Source: Acidithiobacillus concretivorus
GTDB lineage: Bacteria; Pseudomonadota; Gammaproteobacteria; Acidithiobacillales; Acidithiobacillaceae
DNA length: 64,000 bases
Direction: 5' to 3'
Assembly: GCF_018853445.1 (NCBI RefSeq)
Contig: NZ_JABELD010000037.1
Span: 1-64,000 of the forward strand
Numbering within the stretch: the first letter of the stretch is position 1; each line of letters opens with the position of its first letter. Both the position numbers and the translations under genes were made by a program. Of this stretch, positions 15,359 to 24,519 are shown piece by piece. A model generated the notes under the pieces. That model was not told the origin of the DNA. It did not search any database and was given only the letters and a program-made list of their open reading frames with translations.

Positions 15359-16383
15359 CTGCGAAGATGAATATGACCAGCCTCATCGGCCGCGTCGCCC
15401 GAGGACGTGAACATGCAGAAGACCTGGACTATGCAGAAGCCAAAAAACTGTTTACGGACTGGCTGCACGGCGATTTACCGGAACTGGCCATGGGTGCCCT
15501 ATGGACGGCCTACCGCATCAAGGGCGAAAGCGTCGAGGAATTACGCGCTTTTGCCCATGCTCTGGAAGAAAATATCGAACCCCTCGCTTTCCAGCACAGC
15601 TGCCGGCCGATCATTTTCCCCAGTTACAACGGTACCCGGCGTGGAGCCAATCTCTTGCCGCTGCTGGCTATGACCCTTACGCGTTGTGGCGTGCCGGTGC
15701 TGATGCACGGATTCGCTGCGCAGCACGACGCCCATGATCTCCTCTGGGCCGATCATGATCCATCCGGGCGGCTACACAGTGCCGACATTCTCCGTGAATT
15801 TGGGCTGGCCAGCGCGGAAAACAGTCACCAGGCGAACACCCTTCTGCATCTTCAGGGTCTCAGTTACCTGCCGGTGGATGCCTTTCATCCCGGTCTGGGC
15901 AAAATGCTGGCCTTGCGACAACAGCTCGGGGTGCGCTCCAGCGTACATACTATCGTCAAGCTTTTTAATCCTTTCCAGAACCCCGCCGTACATTGTGCCG
16001 GCGTCACCCATCCGCCCTATTTGCTGCGCCTGCAGGAATATTTCCAGCGGGAACAAAGTACGGCACTCATTTTGCGAGGAAGCGAAGGAGAATGTTTTGC
16101 CAATCCCAAACGCCGTCCGGATTTGCACGTTTGTCAGCAGGGTGAATCGGTTCTCTGGATGGAAAAAGACACGCAGCCCTTGCAGCAAATGCCTGCACTG
16201 CCTGAAAATCCAGGCATTTCAGCGACCTGTCGCTATATGGAAGCCGTACTGAATGGACGATTGCCGCTGCCTTCGCCTCTGGTCGATCAAGCCTTGTGCC
16301 TGCTTTGCCTGAGTGGGCGCTGCGCGGACATGGACAGCGCACGTCATCATCTTGCCCATCACTTTTCCCGTTACGCCGCCTGA
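15355..16383 (+). CDS. ybiB: YbiB/TrpD2-family protein
   Basis: This 342-residue protein resembles anthranilate phosphoribosyltransferase in fold, with a helical N-terminal bundle (EDLDYAEAKKLFTDWLHGDLPELAMGALWTAYRIKGES) and an alpha/beta body. The PRPP-binding residues of true TrpD are not evident, as in E. coli YbiB, which binds nucleic acids. It overlaps the nitrate reductase stop (ATGA) and precedes cobA, so it belongs to the nitrate operon. Its role in nitrogen assimilation is not established; handling of RNA or a regulatory function are both possible. Confidence 0.85.
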   Translation: MTAKMNMTSLIGRVARGREHAEDLDYAEAKKLFTDWLHGDLPELAMGALWTAYRIKGESVEELRAFAHALEENIEPLAFQHSCRPIIFPSYNGTRRGANLLPLLAMTLTRCGVPVLMHGFAAQHDAHDLLWADHDPSGRLHSADILREFGLASAENSHQANTLLHLQGLSYLPVDAFHPGLGKMLALRQQLGVRSSVHTIVKLFNPFQNPAVHCAGVTHPPYLLRLQEYFQREQSTALILRGSEGECFANPKRRPDLHVCQQGESVLWMEKDTQPLQQMPALPENPGISATCRYMEAVLNGRLPLPSPLVDQALCLLCLSGRCADMDSARHHLAHHFSRYAA

Positions 16384-16397
16384 ACTGGAGTCTTCCC

Positions 16398-17186
16398 ATG
16401 CAAACCTGCACAACCTCATTTCCTGTTGCCATTGTCGGTGCCGGTCCCGGCGACCCGGAACTCCTCACCCTCAAAGCCGCACGGCGCATTGCGGCTGCTG
16501 ATATCATTTTTTATGATGCCCTCGCCAATCCCGGTTTACTCGATATGGCAGCGGCTGGGTGTAAAAAAGTGGAAGTGGGCAAACGCGGCGGGCAGGACTC
16601 CACCCCGCAAATACGCATTCATGAACACCTGATCCGTTCGGCCCAACAAGGTTTGCAGGTGGTCCGTCTGAAAGGAGGAGATCCATTTCTCTTTGGGCGC
16701 GGAGGCGAAGAATGTCTGGCCCTGCGTGCCGCCCATATCGATTACGAAATCATCCCCGGCATCAGCAGCGGAATGGCGGCAGCGGCTTATGCCGGCGTAC
16801 CGCTCACCCATCGTCATCGCAGTCAGTCGGTCATTTTCCTGACGGGGCACGAAGCCAGAGGTAGCCACCCTCAAGACTGGTCACGCTATGCCAAGGCGGC
16901 AGACACTCTGGTCATTTACATGGGCATCGAACGCATATCCGATATTTGTCAGGGTCTGATGGCGGGCGGTCTGGCTGCTGAAACCCCCTGTCTTGCCGTA
17001 CAATGGGCGACCATCACGCAAAAACAGGTACAGGCGCCCTTGCAGCAATTCAGTACAGCCATTCGGGCAGCAGAACTAGGCAGCCCGGCGATTCTCATTA
17101 TTGGTTCCGTCGTGGAATTGGCCGATATTTGTGCGTGGTTTCCCGGCGAAGCCGTTTTACCTACACAACGCCTGCAACAACCATAA
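16398..17186 (+). CDS. cobA: Uroporphyrinogen-III C-methyltransferase (SUMT)
   Basis: This 262-residue SAM-dependent methylase makes precorrin-2, the precursor of the siroheme used by NirB. Signatures are VGAGPGDPELLTLKA at the N terminus, VRLKGGDPFLFGRGGEE and the PGISSG segment. It is the methylase alone, not fused to the CysG dehydrogenase/chelatase half. The ATG at 16398 follows CTGGAG. Together with the short chelatase that follows it supplies most of the siroheme branch; a precorrin-2 dehydrogenase must be encoded elsewhere. Confidence 0.95.
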   Translation: MQTCTTSFPVAIVGAGPGDPELLTLKAARRIAAADIIFYDALANPGLLDMAAAGCKKVEVGKRGGQDSTPQIRIHEHLIRSAQQGLQVVRLKGGDPFLFGRGGEECLALRAAHIDYEIIPGISSGMAAAAYAGVPLTHRHRSQSVIFLTGHEARGSHPQDWSRYAKAADTLVIYMGIERISDICQGLMAGGLAAETPCLAVQWATITQKQVQAPLQQFSTAIRAAELGSPAILIIGSVVELADICAWFPGEAVLPTQRLQQP

Positions 17187-17196
17187 GGAAAAGCGC

Positions 17197-17553
17197 ATGA
17201 CCGAAGTGCAATTTCTGCTGGCACATGGTTCCCGCAACCCCCAGTGGCGAAAACCTTTTGAGCGAATCGCCGAAAAATTACAGATCGCCCAACCAGAACG
17301 GCAGATCGTGTTGTGCTATTTGGAAATGTGGGAGCCATCTCTGGATCAGGCCCTGCACTCAGCCTATGCATCGGGTTATCGCCACTTTCGCATATCTCCA
17401 TTATTTTGGAGCAGCGGTCGTCATTTACAGGAGGATCTGCCTGCACTCCTTGAGCAGGTGCAAGTAACCTTACCTGATTGCTTCATCCAGGTAGAAGGAC
17501 CCATCGGCGAATCGGAAATCGTCATCCAGGCCGCTCTGCAAGCGCTACAATGA
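17197..17553 (+). CDS. sirB: Short sirohydrochlorin chelatase (SirB/CbiX-S type)
   Basis: This 118-residue single-domain chelatase inserts iron (or cobalt) into sirohydrochlorin. The N-terminal LAHGSRNPQW holds the first catalytic histidine, and GRHLQEDLP holds the second. At half the length of SirB/CbiX-L it should act as a homodimer, like archaeal CbiX-S. Placement right after cobA in a nitrite reductase operon points to siroheme rather than cobalamin. The ATG at 17197 follows AAGGAAAAG. The SirB name is by function inferred from context. Confidence 0.85.
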   Translation: MTEVQFLLAHGSRNPQWRKPFERIAEKLQIAQPERQIVLCYLEMWEPSLDQALHSAYASGYRHFRISPLFWSSGRHLQEDLPALLEQVQVTLPDCFIQVEGPIGESEIVIQAALQALQ

Positions 17554-17557
17554 GCCC

Positions 17558-18136
17558 ATGCATCGCATCGTCCTAATCGACAATAATGTGGAGCGTGCAG
17601 AAATCCTCCGCGAAGCCCTCGCCAGCGAAGGGCAGATTGTTGTGGATATTTTTGGCTGGTCAGATCTTTCCTGGCAACGTCTGGAAAAGCTGCAACCCGA
17701 TGTCATCATCGCTGAAGCGGGCAGTCCTGAACGGGACGTGCTCGAACACATCGTCTTCCTCAGCGAAACCCTGGAACTACCAGTCGTGGTGCTGGGCGCC
17801 CCTGAAGATGAAGACACCATGCGTCGGGCTATTCGAGCCGGGGTAGCCGCCTATGTTGCCCACGGCATTTCCGCCCAGGATATTGCCCCCATTCTCAAGG
17901 TAGCAGCGCTCCGCTATGCCGAATATCGGCAATTGCGCAAAGAACTCAAAGACACCCAAAATGCCCTCTCCGAGCGCAAGCAAATTGAAAAAGCCAAGGG
18001 CATCCTCATGCGCGACTTGCAAATTGACGAAGCCGAAGCCTACCGGCGCATGCGGCGGCTCGCCATGGACAAAGGAAAAAAACTGGGAGAAATTGCCGAA
18101 ATGATCATTACGGTGGGCGAAGCAGGCAGTTCCTGA
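17558..18136 (+). CDS. nasT: ANTAR-domain response regulator NasT, transcription antiterminator
   Basis: This 192-residue protein has a receiver-like N-terminal domain (about 1-120), beginning IVLIDNNVERAEILREAL, a coiled-coil linker, and an ANTAR RNA-binding domain at about 135-190 with KAKGILMRDLQIDEAEAYRR. In the receiver the usual phospho-acceptor position reads IIAEAG, so it is probably not phosphorylated and is instead held by NasS. It ends the nirB operon. The target RNA hairpins would be those before nasS, narK and nirB. Because the gene lies inside an operon it should antiterminate, the circuit has positive feedback. Confidence 0.93.
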   Translation: MHRIVLIDNNVERAEILREALASEGQIVVDIFGWSDLSWQRLEKLQPDVIIAEAGSPERDVLEHIVFLSETLELPVVVLGAPEDEDTMRRAIRAGVAAYVAHGISAQDIAPILKVAALRYAEYRQLRKELKDTQNALSERKQIEKAKGILMRDLQIDEAEAYRRMRRLAMDKGKKLGEIAEMIITVGEAGSS

Positions 18137-18278
18137 TCTCCTGGCCGGCTTCCACCGGATCACACTTCACTCCAACCCGCCATTAATCACGGCAATCATC
18201 CATCTTGCCTGCACTAACGATGCTCTTTATGATTCCTGATTCCTTCTCGGGTTACGCCATGACTTTGCAGATAATTCC

Positions 18279-19343
18279 ATGAATATTATCCAGAAGCTGA
18301 TTCGCCCCGGAATCCCGGCAGCAATTTTCTCCGCCCTGCTTTTTGGTGCCAGCACCCCTCTGGCCAAAATTCTCCTGGCGTCGGTCAGCCCCTGGATGCT
18401 CGCGGCCCTGCTTTATCTGGGTTCCGGCCTGGGGCTCAGCGTGTATCGGCTGCTGCGCCGCAGTCCGCGCGTCCATTTATCGCGTGCAGACACCTTCTGG
18501 TTTGGAGCCTCCGTACTGGCAGGAGGTATCATCGCACCAGTGCTGTTCATGTTCGGACTGCGGGGTGCGGCAGCATCCAATGCCTCCTTACTGCTCAATG
18601 CCGAATCCGTATTCACCACGCTGCTGGCCTGGTGGGTGTTCAAGGAAAACTTTGATCGTCGGATTGCCTGGGGCATGTTCGCCATTGTGCTCGGCATGGT
18701 GCTGCTCAGCTGGCCCGGTGCCGGAACACTGCAATTTCATATCCAACAGTTGTGGCCAGCAGCGGCCATCATTGCCGCCTGCTTTGCCTGGGGCGTAGAC
18801 AATAATCTGACCCGGAAAATCTCCCTGACGGATTCCAGCTGGATTGCCGCCAACAAAGGTTGGGTTGCGGGTAGCGTCAATCTGCTACTCGCCTTATGGC
18901 TGGGCAGCACAATACCGGCTCTACCGGATGCCATTGCTGCCATGATTCTGGGATTTTTTGCTTACGGGGTCAGCCTCGCCCTGTTTGTGCTTGGCTTACG
19001 CCATCTGGGCAGCGCCCGCACGGGGGCCTATTTTTCAAGCGCTCCCTTCTTTGGGGCCATTCTCAGCGTCATCATCCTGGGCACTCCGATCACACCGCTC
19101 CTACTGATCGCGGCAGCACTGATGGCCTGGGGGATCTGGATGCATCTGGATGAACGCCACGATCATGTCCATTCCCATGAAGCTATGGATCATGCCCACA
19201 TGCATACCCACGATGCCCATCACCAACACACCCACGCCTTCCCGGTTGCTCCAGGAACCCGTCATGAGCATCCGCATCATCATGAGCCCCTCACCCACAG
19301 CCACCCGCACGTGCCGGACATGCATCATTTACATAAACACTAA
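18279..19343 (+). CDS. EamA/DMT-superfamily transporter with histidine-rich tail
   Basis: This 354-residue protein has ten predicted transmembrane helices in two EamA repeats, the first opening PAAIFSALLFGASTPLAKILL. After residue 290 comes a roughly 64-residue cytoplasmic-like tail with 24 histidines in HxH and HHH runs, which would bind Ni, Zn, Co or Cu. Most DMT transporters export amino acids or metabolites and lack such a tail. The substrate is unknown; metal export or metal-regulated transport is plausible. The ATG at 18279 is 142 bases after nasT; no riboswitch or clear terminator is seen between them. Confidence 0.88.
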   Translation: MNIIQKLIRPGIPAAIFSALLFGASTPLAKILLASVSPWMLAALLYLGSGLGLSVYRLLRRSPRVHLSRADTFWFGASVLAGGIIAPVLFMFGLRGAAASNASLLLNAESVFTTLLAWWVFKENFDRRIAWGMFAIVLGMVLLSWPGAGTLQFHIQQLWPAAAIIAACFAWGVDNNLTRKISLTDSSWIAANKGWVAGSVNLLLALWLGSTIPALPDAIAAMILGFFAYGVSLALFVLGLRHLGSARTGAYFSSAPFFGAILSVIILGTPITPLLLIAAALMAWGIWMHLDERHDHVHSHEAMDHAHMHTHDAHHQHTHAFPVAPGTRHEHPHHHEPLTHSHPHVPDMHHLHKH

Positions 19344-19365
19344 GCCTCGCCAACAAAGGCTTTTT
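19342..19365 (+). terminator. Short terminator after the DMT transporter
   Basis: AAGCCT (19342-19347) pairs with AGGCTT (19357-19362), and T continues to 19365. The stem is short, so efficiency is uncertain, but it begins right at the stop codon of the transporter gene. Confidence 0.55.
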
Positions 19366-19425
19366 CAGGGGGCTATAAAGGGGCCACCCGAAACGTTTCA
19401 AAGAGAATATCTACTGTAGTAGCAT

Positions 19426-20129
19426 CATGACTCTCTTTCACACGGACGGGCATTCTCCTGAACGACTGGATCAGCTATTTTCCTGCACTTTCCACCGTGC
19501 CAACCCATGAAAAAACGTTGTTCAACAAGGCGCGTCCAGTGCAATGGGGGTCGGATCAAATCATTTTTCACGCCGGTACTCCCTGCAACCAATATTTGTT
19601 AGTGCTGGAAGGCCAGATCCGGGTGCAACAGATTTCTGCAGGCGGGCGCGAAATCGTCTTGTACCGCATTGGCCCCGGAGAATCCTGCATTCTCACTACC
19701 GCTTGCCTGTTCAGTCATCGCCCCTATCCCGCCATGGGTATTACCGAAACAGCCGTGAAGGCGATCAGCCTGCCAAAATCGTTTTTTGATCAACTCATTG
19801 GCCAATCCAGCCTTTTTCGGGAGTTCGTATTCAATGCCTACGGAAATCGCTTGACCGACTTGCTTACTCTGGTCGAAGAAGTCGTCTTTACCCGTCTGGA
19901 TATTCGCCTCGCCAGAAAACTTCTGGACCTGGGAAAGCATGCCCAGCTTATCCAGATTACCCATCAGACATTGGCTACCGAGCTGGGGTCGGCCCGGGAA
20001 GTCATCAGCCGTGCCCTCAAAGAATTTGCATTGCGGGGATAGATCCGGCGCGGGTCAGGTCAAATTGAAATTATCCAGATGCAGGGATTGCAACAATTAG
20101 CAAACTCGGAATTTGTTTCGCCTCGGTGA
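19426..20129 (+). pseudogene. Crp/Fnr-family regulator, probably broken by a frameshift and an in-frame TAG
   Basis: The longest intact frame (GTG 19497 to TAG 20042, 181 residues) has a Crp-type barrel, but its winged helix stops right after REVISRALKEFALRG, without the wing. Reading past the TAG (20040-20042) in the same frame gives IRRGSGQIEIIQMQGLQQLA and a stop at 20127-20129, exactly the missing Crp C terminus. At the 5' side a +1 frame from the ATG at 19426 encodes MTLFHTDGHSPERLDQLFSC, a plausible missing N terminus ending where the main frame begins. Joined, the pieces give about 230 residues, the normal family length. A short active form or amber suppression cannot be excluded. Confidence 0.7.
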
Positions 20130-20199
20130 GAAAGTCACAGACATCTCCCTGCGAGTTGCCTACGATGAAAATCTCTGCTGACTTAACAAGGAATCCAAA

Positions 20200-20406
20200 A
20201 TGTCTGTCTCTACCCTGTTTAACGAAGGAATGGCCGACCGATTAATTCGGATCATTGTCGGAATTATTGTCATTGCACTGGTTTTTGTCGGACCGAAAAC
20301 CCCCTGGGGATGGTTGGGGCTCGTACCCTTAATCACCGGTTTGGTCGGTTGGTGTCCAGCCTACTCGCTCTTCGGCATCAGGACCTGCCCGCTCCGCAAA
20401 TCCTGA
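20200..20406 (+). CDS. DUF2892 small membrane protein (YgaP C-terminal-like)
   Basis: This 68-residue protein has the DUF2892 pattern: the GMADRLIRIIVGIIVIALVF helix, a short loop with PWGWLGLVPLITGLVGWCPAYS, and a closing GIRTC. The two cysteines near the end are typical. Such proteins occur alone or fused to rhodanese domains and often sit next to a Crp/Fnr gene, as here. Function is unknown; links to sulfide or reactive sulfur handling are suggested in other bacteria. The upstream regulator looks damaged, so control may be lost. Confidence 0.85.
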   Translation: MSVSTLFNEGMADRLIRIIVGIIVIALVFVGPKTPWGWLGLVPLITGLVGWCPAYSLFGIRTCPLRKS

Positions 20407-20419
20407 GAGGCCAATATCC

Positions 20420-20452
20420 GGATCAGTGCACGACGCGCACTGATCCCTTTTT
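20420..20452 (+). terminator. Terminator hairpin at convergent gene ends
   Basis: GGATCAGTGC (20420-20429) pairs perfectly with GCACTGATCC (20437-20446), followed by CTTTTT. It ends the DUF2892 transcript. The hairpin overlaps the stop codon of the RND permease on the other strand, which has no T run on its side. Confidence 0.8.
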
Positions 20453-23400
20453 AGAGAGCCTTTCCAGCCACGCGTAAATTCCAGGCATCACCAGCAGTAC
20501 CAGGGGAATTTCAGCCAGCAATCCTGAAATAATGGCGATGGCCAAAGGTGCCTGCATTTGTGCCCCGGCGCCCATCCCCAAGGCCAGCGGCATGAGGGCC
20601 AAAATGGCGATAATGGCCGTCATCAGCACCGGCCGTAGCCGCGCCTTACCAGCCCGAACCAGTTCGTGGGACTCCGCAGACTGCGCTTCCGCAAAAAAGA
20701 AAATTGCCGTTTCCGTGACAATACCAACAATCATGGTCATCCCGATCATGGCGGTAATATTGCGCTCGGTGCCGGTCAGCCACAGGCCGATAAACACGCT
20801 ACCCAGTGCCAGGAGCGCTGTCGCGAGAATACTCAGGACCACGGTAAAACGCTCATAGAGGAACAGGAGCAGCACCGTCACCAGCAGAATAGCCGCCAGC
20901 AGCACCAACGCCAGCTCGCGCATGGATTGTTGTTGTTCGCGGTACAACCCCCCGTACTGCAAATAGACACCCTGGGGCAATTGCAGGTGGGCCAGGCGGA
21001 TCTTCACCTCGCCCATCACCGTACTCATCGCCCGCCCCTCGATACGGGCCGTCACTGCCACCATGGGTTTAAGGTTTTCGGCGTTTAGTTCCGCCTGCCC
21101 GGATTGCATTCGAATTTCAGCCACCTGCCCCAGGGTCAGATAATGCCCATCGGGGGCAATTATGGGGAGCTGTCGCAGGCGATGGATTTCACTCCAGAGT
21201 GCATGGGGCGCACGGACGCGGATCCCGATCATTTCCTGGCCTTGAGGTATTCGACTGACTACGCGTCCTTCCATCAAGGTTTGCAACTGGCTGCTGACCT
21301 GACCCGGAGTCATTCCCGCCAGGGCGGCCTTCACCGGATCCACATGCATATCAACGGCGTCACCGGCAATGGTAATCCCGTCAAAAACCTCTACAACGCC
21401 CGGCACCTGCCGGATTTGTCCAGCCACTTGCCGGGCCATTTTTTGCAGCGTTTGGGGATCCGCACCGAAGAGCTTGATTTCAATAGGCTGAGGGACGGCG
21501 GTTAAATCTCCGATAAGATCTTCCATCAGTTGCCCCGTTTGCACCCGCAACCCCGGAACCTGATTATGAATCTGCGCACGAACGGCCTGCATCACCTGCC
21601 ATATGGAATGCTGTCGCTGCCTCTTGAGACGGATGAAAAAGTCTCCGGTGTTGGCTTCTGTGATGCCTCCGCCCAACTGTAGACCCGTGCGCCGTGAATA
21701 ACTGGCCACATCCCGATTTTGGGCGAGAATCTGCTGTACCTGATCCAGCAGCCGATCTGTTTCCGCCAAAGAAGTGCTGGGGGCCGCAGTATAATCCAGC
21801 ACGAAGCCTCCCTCGTCCATCGCGGGCATGAAACCACTGCCCACCTGGGTGTAAGACCATCCCCCCAAAAGCAGAAAGACCAGCACAATCAAAGATAAAA
21901 ACAAAGGTCGCCGCAACAGTCTTTCCAGATAATGCCCATAAATACGGCTGAACCAGGCCAAAAAACGGCCCTGATGTTCGGCCTGCTCGGCATCCTGGGG
22001 TCTCAGGAGCAGATCGGCGAGGAGGGGCACCGCCAGATAAGCCACCAGAAAGGACACCAATAGGGCCGCTGCAATGGAGATGGCCAATGCCTGAAAAAAA
22101 GCACCGGTCACCCCGGATAAAAAGGCCAGCGGTATAAAAATGATGATGGTTGCTGCCGAAGAGCCCGCCAGCGGTTTACTCATTTCCAGGGCAGAATGCA
22201 GCACGGACACCGGCTTACCTTCACTGGGGTTATCAGTAATGCGGCGCATGATGTGTTCCAGCATGACCACGGCATCATCTACCACCAGACCCACGGCTGC
22301 TGCCATGCCCCCCAGCGTCATGATGTTAAAGCTCTGGTGCAACACATAAAGGATCAGCACGCTGGCGAGGAGCACACTGGGCAGCACGATGGCCACAATG
22401 AAGGTCAGCCGCAAATTTCGTAAAAACACCAGCAGCACCAAAGCCGCCAAAGCTGCGCCGATAAAAATGGCATCCCGCACACTGGATGCAGCAGCGGTAA
22501 TCAACTGACTCTGGTCATACCAGGTACTCAGGTTTATCCCTGCCGGAATGCTCTTGGCATCCTTGCGCAGCAGGGTCCGGATAGCCTGATCAATGGCCAC
22601 CGTATTAGCACCCATCTGCTGCTTGATATTGACCAGCACAGCGTTTTTGCCATTGGCTGTCACGGTGGTCCACTGGGGTGCGGTTCCTACCCGGACCTCG
22701 GCCACATCGGCCAAGTCCACGACCCCGGCGGTACCGGTCTTCAGCACGATATGACGGATATCCTGCACATTTTTCAGGGGACTTTCACTCAGAATCTGAT
22801 AGAGGCGGTAGTAACGTTGCAATCGACCCACGGCGGTAATGACATTGCCGTTACTCAGTGCCTGCTCCACATCCGTCAGACGCAGCCCATAACTCTGCAG
22901 ACGCATGGGATCCACCACCACCTGATATTCCTCACGCGCCCCGCCCTGCACTTCAACCTGCGCCACGCCGTGGATAGCCAGCAGCAGCGGCCGCAGGTCA
23001 TATTCGGCGTAGCGCCGCAAGGCGACTGCATCCAGACGATCCGAGGTCAGCGACAGACCCAGCACCGGAAACACGGTCGGATCCATGCGTCGCGCCGTAA
23101 ACCGGGTATCTGGCGGCAAAGCGGGCAATACCTTGTTGACTGCCGATTCTGCCTGCAACAAAGCTTCGGTCATATTGCTGCCCCAGGCGAACTGTACGGA
23201 TACATCAGCGGCACCACGCGCCGTGGTAGAGCGAATACGCTCGACACCGGGAACCGCTCGCAAGGCCTGCTCCAACGGTCGGGTGACCGCAATTTCCGTC
23301 TGCTGAATGGGCATATTTCCGGAATTTACCAAGACTTCGATCCGTGGGAATACCACATTGGGAAACAGGGCCACCGGCATTTTCATGGCAGCCATCAGAC

Positions 23401-23467
23401 CCGCCAGAACTAACACCAGCAACAGGAAAAGCATGGAACGCCGATGCTGCAGTAACCAGGCACCCAT
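20423..23467 (-). CDS. RND efflux pump, inner membrane permease (pump 1)
   Basis: This 1014-residue RND permease has the normal two-fold layout of six transmembrane helices and one periplasmic loop per half. The N terminus, with ALFPNVVFPRIEVLVNSGNMP, and the fourth helix with GLVVDDAVVMLEH are diagnostic; the Asp-Asp pair is the proton relay. The tenth helix reads GIVTETAIFFFAEA, without the lysine of AcrB. The sequence is closer to the broad CzcA/HAE-like group than to AcrB. The start overlaps the adaptor stop by one base (TGATG). Substrate is unknown; the neighbouring two-component system and shared operator suggest induction by an envelope or metal signal. Confidence 0.92.
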   Translation of the reverse strand: MGAWLLQHRRSMLFLLLVLVLAGLMAAMKMPVALFPNVVFPRIEVLVNSGNMPIQQTEIAVTRPLEQALRAVPGVERIRSTTARGAADVSVQFAWGSNMTEALLQAESAVNKVLPALPPDTRFTARRMDPTVFPVLGLSLTSDRLDAVALRRYAEYDLRPLLLAIHGVAQVEVQGGAREEYQVVVDPMRLQSYGLRLTDVEQALSNGNVITAVGRLQRYYRLYQILSESPLKNVQDIRHIVLKTGTAGVVDLADVAEVRVGTAPQWTTVTANGKNAVLVNIKQQMGANTVAIDQAIRTLLRKDAKSIPAGINLSTWYDQSQLITAAASSVRDAIFIGAALAALVLLVFLRNLRLTFIVAIVLPSVLLASVLILYVLHQSFNIMTLGGMAAAVGLVVDDAVVMLEHIMRRITDNPSEGKPVSVLHSALEMSKPLAGSSAATIIIFIPLAFLSGVTGAFFQALAISIAAALLVSFLVAYLAVPLLADLLLRPQDAEQAEHQGRFLAWFSRIYGHYLERLLRRPLFLSLIVLVFLLLGGWSYTQVGSGFMPAMDEGGFVLDYTAAPSTSLAETDRLLDQVQQILAQNRDVASYSRRTGLQLGGGITEANTGDFFIRLKRQRQHSIWQVMQAVRAQIHNQVPGLRVQTGQLMEDLIGDLTAVPQPIEIKLFGADPQTLQKMARQVAGQIRQVPGVVEVFDGITIAGDAVDMHVDPVKAALAGMTPGQVSSQLQTLMEGRVVSRIPQGQEMIGIRVRAPHALWSEIHRLRQLPIIAPDGHYLTLGQVAEIRMQSGQAELNAENLKPMVAVTARIEGRAMSTVMGEVKIRLAHLQLPQGVYLQYGGLYREQQQSMRELALVLLAAILLVTVLLLFLYERFTVVLSILATALLALGSVFIGLWLTGTERNITAMIGMTMIVGIVTETAIFFFAEAQSAESHELVRAGKARLRPVLMTAIIAILALMPLALGMGAGAQMQAPLAIAIISGLLAEIPLVLLVMPGIYAWLERLSKKGSVRVVH

Positions 23468-24519
23468 CAGGATTTCCCTTCTATCCGCAAGGCCATTCCG
23501 TTTTTCAGCTCATAATTGCCGAGACTGACCACCGAATCGCCCGCGCTCAGCCCTTGGTTGACCGCAATCCAGCCATCCTGCTGCCAACCCGTTTTCACCC
23601 AGCGTTTTTGGGCCTTTCCTGCCGCATCTACAAAACAATAGGATTTGTCACCCTGCCGGAGCACCGTACTCTCCGGAACCACCACAGCCTTTTGTCTATG
23701 CAAAATAATTTCCGCCTGCAGCATGGCCCCCGGCATTAAATCAGGACTTGCAGGCAAAGGAACCACCACCTGGGCCAGTCGGGTTTGTGGATCAATCTGA
23801 CGATAAATCTGCCCGATTTTCCCGGACACTGCCCGCCCTCCATATACCGGGAGCAGTTGCACGGAATCTCCGACCTGTATGCGCGACAAATCTGCTGGCT
23901 CTACCCCCAACAATACACGCAGGGCATTAGCCGTACTCAAACTGAGCAAAGGCTGACCAGCAGGGACAAGATCACCCTGATGGACATGTACGATGGTCAC
24001 CACCCCGTTGATAGGCGCAGACACCTGTCCTTTTTGCAGTTGTTGCAACCGCAACTGGATATCCTGCAAGGCTGCCCGCGCCCGGGCCAGAGATTGATCG
24101 GCCGCTTGCAGTTGGCTATTGGTCGCCAGTTGACGCTGGCGCAGGCTTGCCACCCGTTGCTGGTCGGCAATGGCGAATTTCAGGGCAATTTCCGCCTGTT
24201 TCCGTTGCAGTTGATCGCTGACCGAAGCTTGAATCTGCAGCAAAGGTTGTCCTTGCTTGACCCGCTGCCCGGCAGCCACCAACACCTGATTGACCAGGGA
24301 TTCGGCCGGCAGCACGATGGTTCTGCCATCTTCCGGTGCAAACTCTACGGTACCGTAGACCCGCAGCTGATCGGCCATGGACATCATGCGCGCCGGCGTG
24401 ACTTTTACCAGAGCGGAAACCTCTGCCCCGGCAGATCCCGCCAACAGCAAGCACAGGCAGCATCCCCATGCCAGGAATTTTCCGCCCGAAAACCCTGTTC
24501 TCATTTCTGACTCTCCCAA
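23467..24519 (-). CDS. RND pump periplasmic adaptor (pump 1)
   Basis: This 350-residue membrane fusion protein has an N-terminal signal sequence ending near SAGAEVSA, then a lipoyl half, a helical hairpin rich in Gln and Arg (about 105-165), the second lipoyl half (APINGVVTIVHVHQGDLVPAG) and a beta-barrel. It connects the RND permease to the outer membrane factor encoded just upstream. The gene overlaps the outer membrane factor gene by about 19 bases. An ATG five codons in is an equally good start. Confidence 0.88.
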   Translation of the reverse strand: MGESEMRTGFSGGKFLAWGCCLCLLLAGSAGAEVSALVKVTPARMMSMADQLRVYGTVEFAPEDGRTIVLPAESLVNQVLVAAGQRVKQGQPLLQIQASVSDQLQRKQAEIALKFAIADQQRVASLRQRQLATNSQLQAADQSLARARAALQDIQLRLQQLQKGQVSAPINGVVTIVHVHQGDLVPAGQPLLSLSTANALRVLLGVEPADLSRIQVGDSVQLLPVYGGRAVSGKIGQIYRQIDPQTRLAQVVVPLPASPDLMPGAMLQAEIILHRQKAVVVPESTVLRQGDKSYCFVDAAGKAQKRWVKTGWQQDGWIAVNQGLSAGDSVVSLGNYELKNGMALRIEGKS

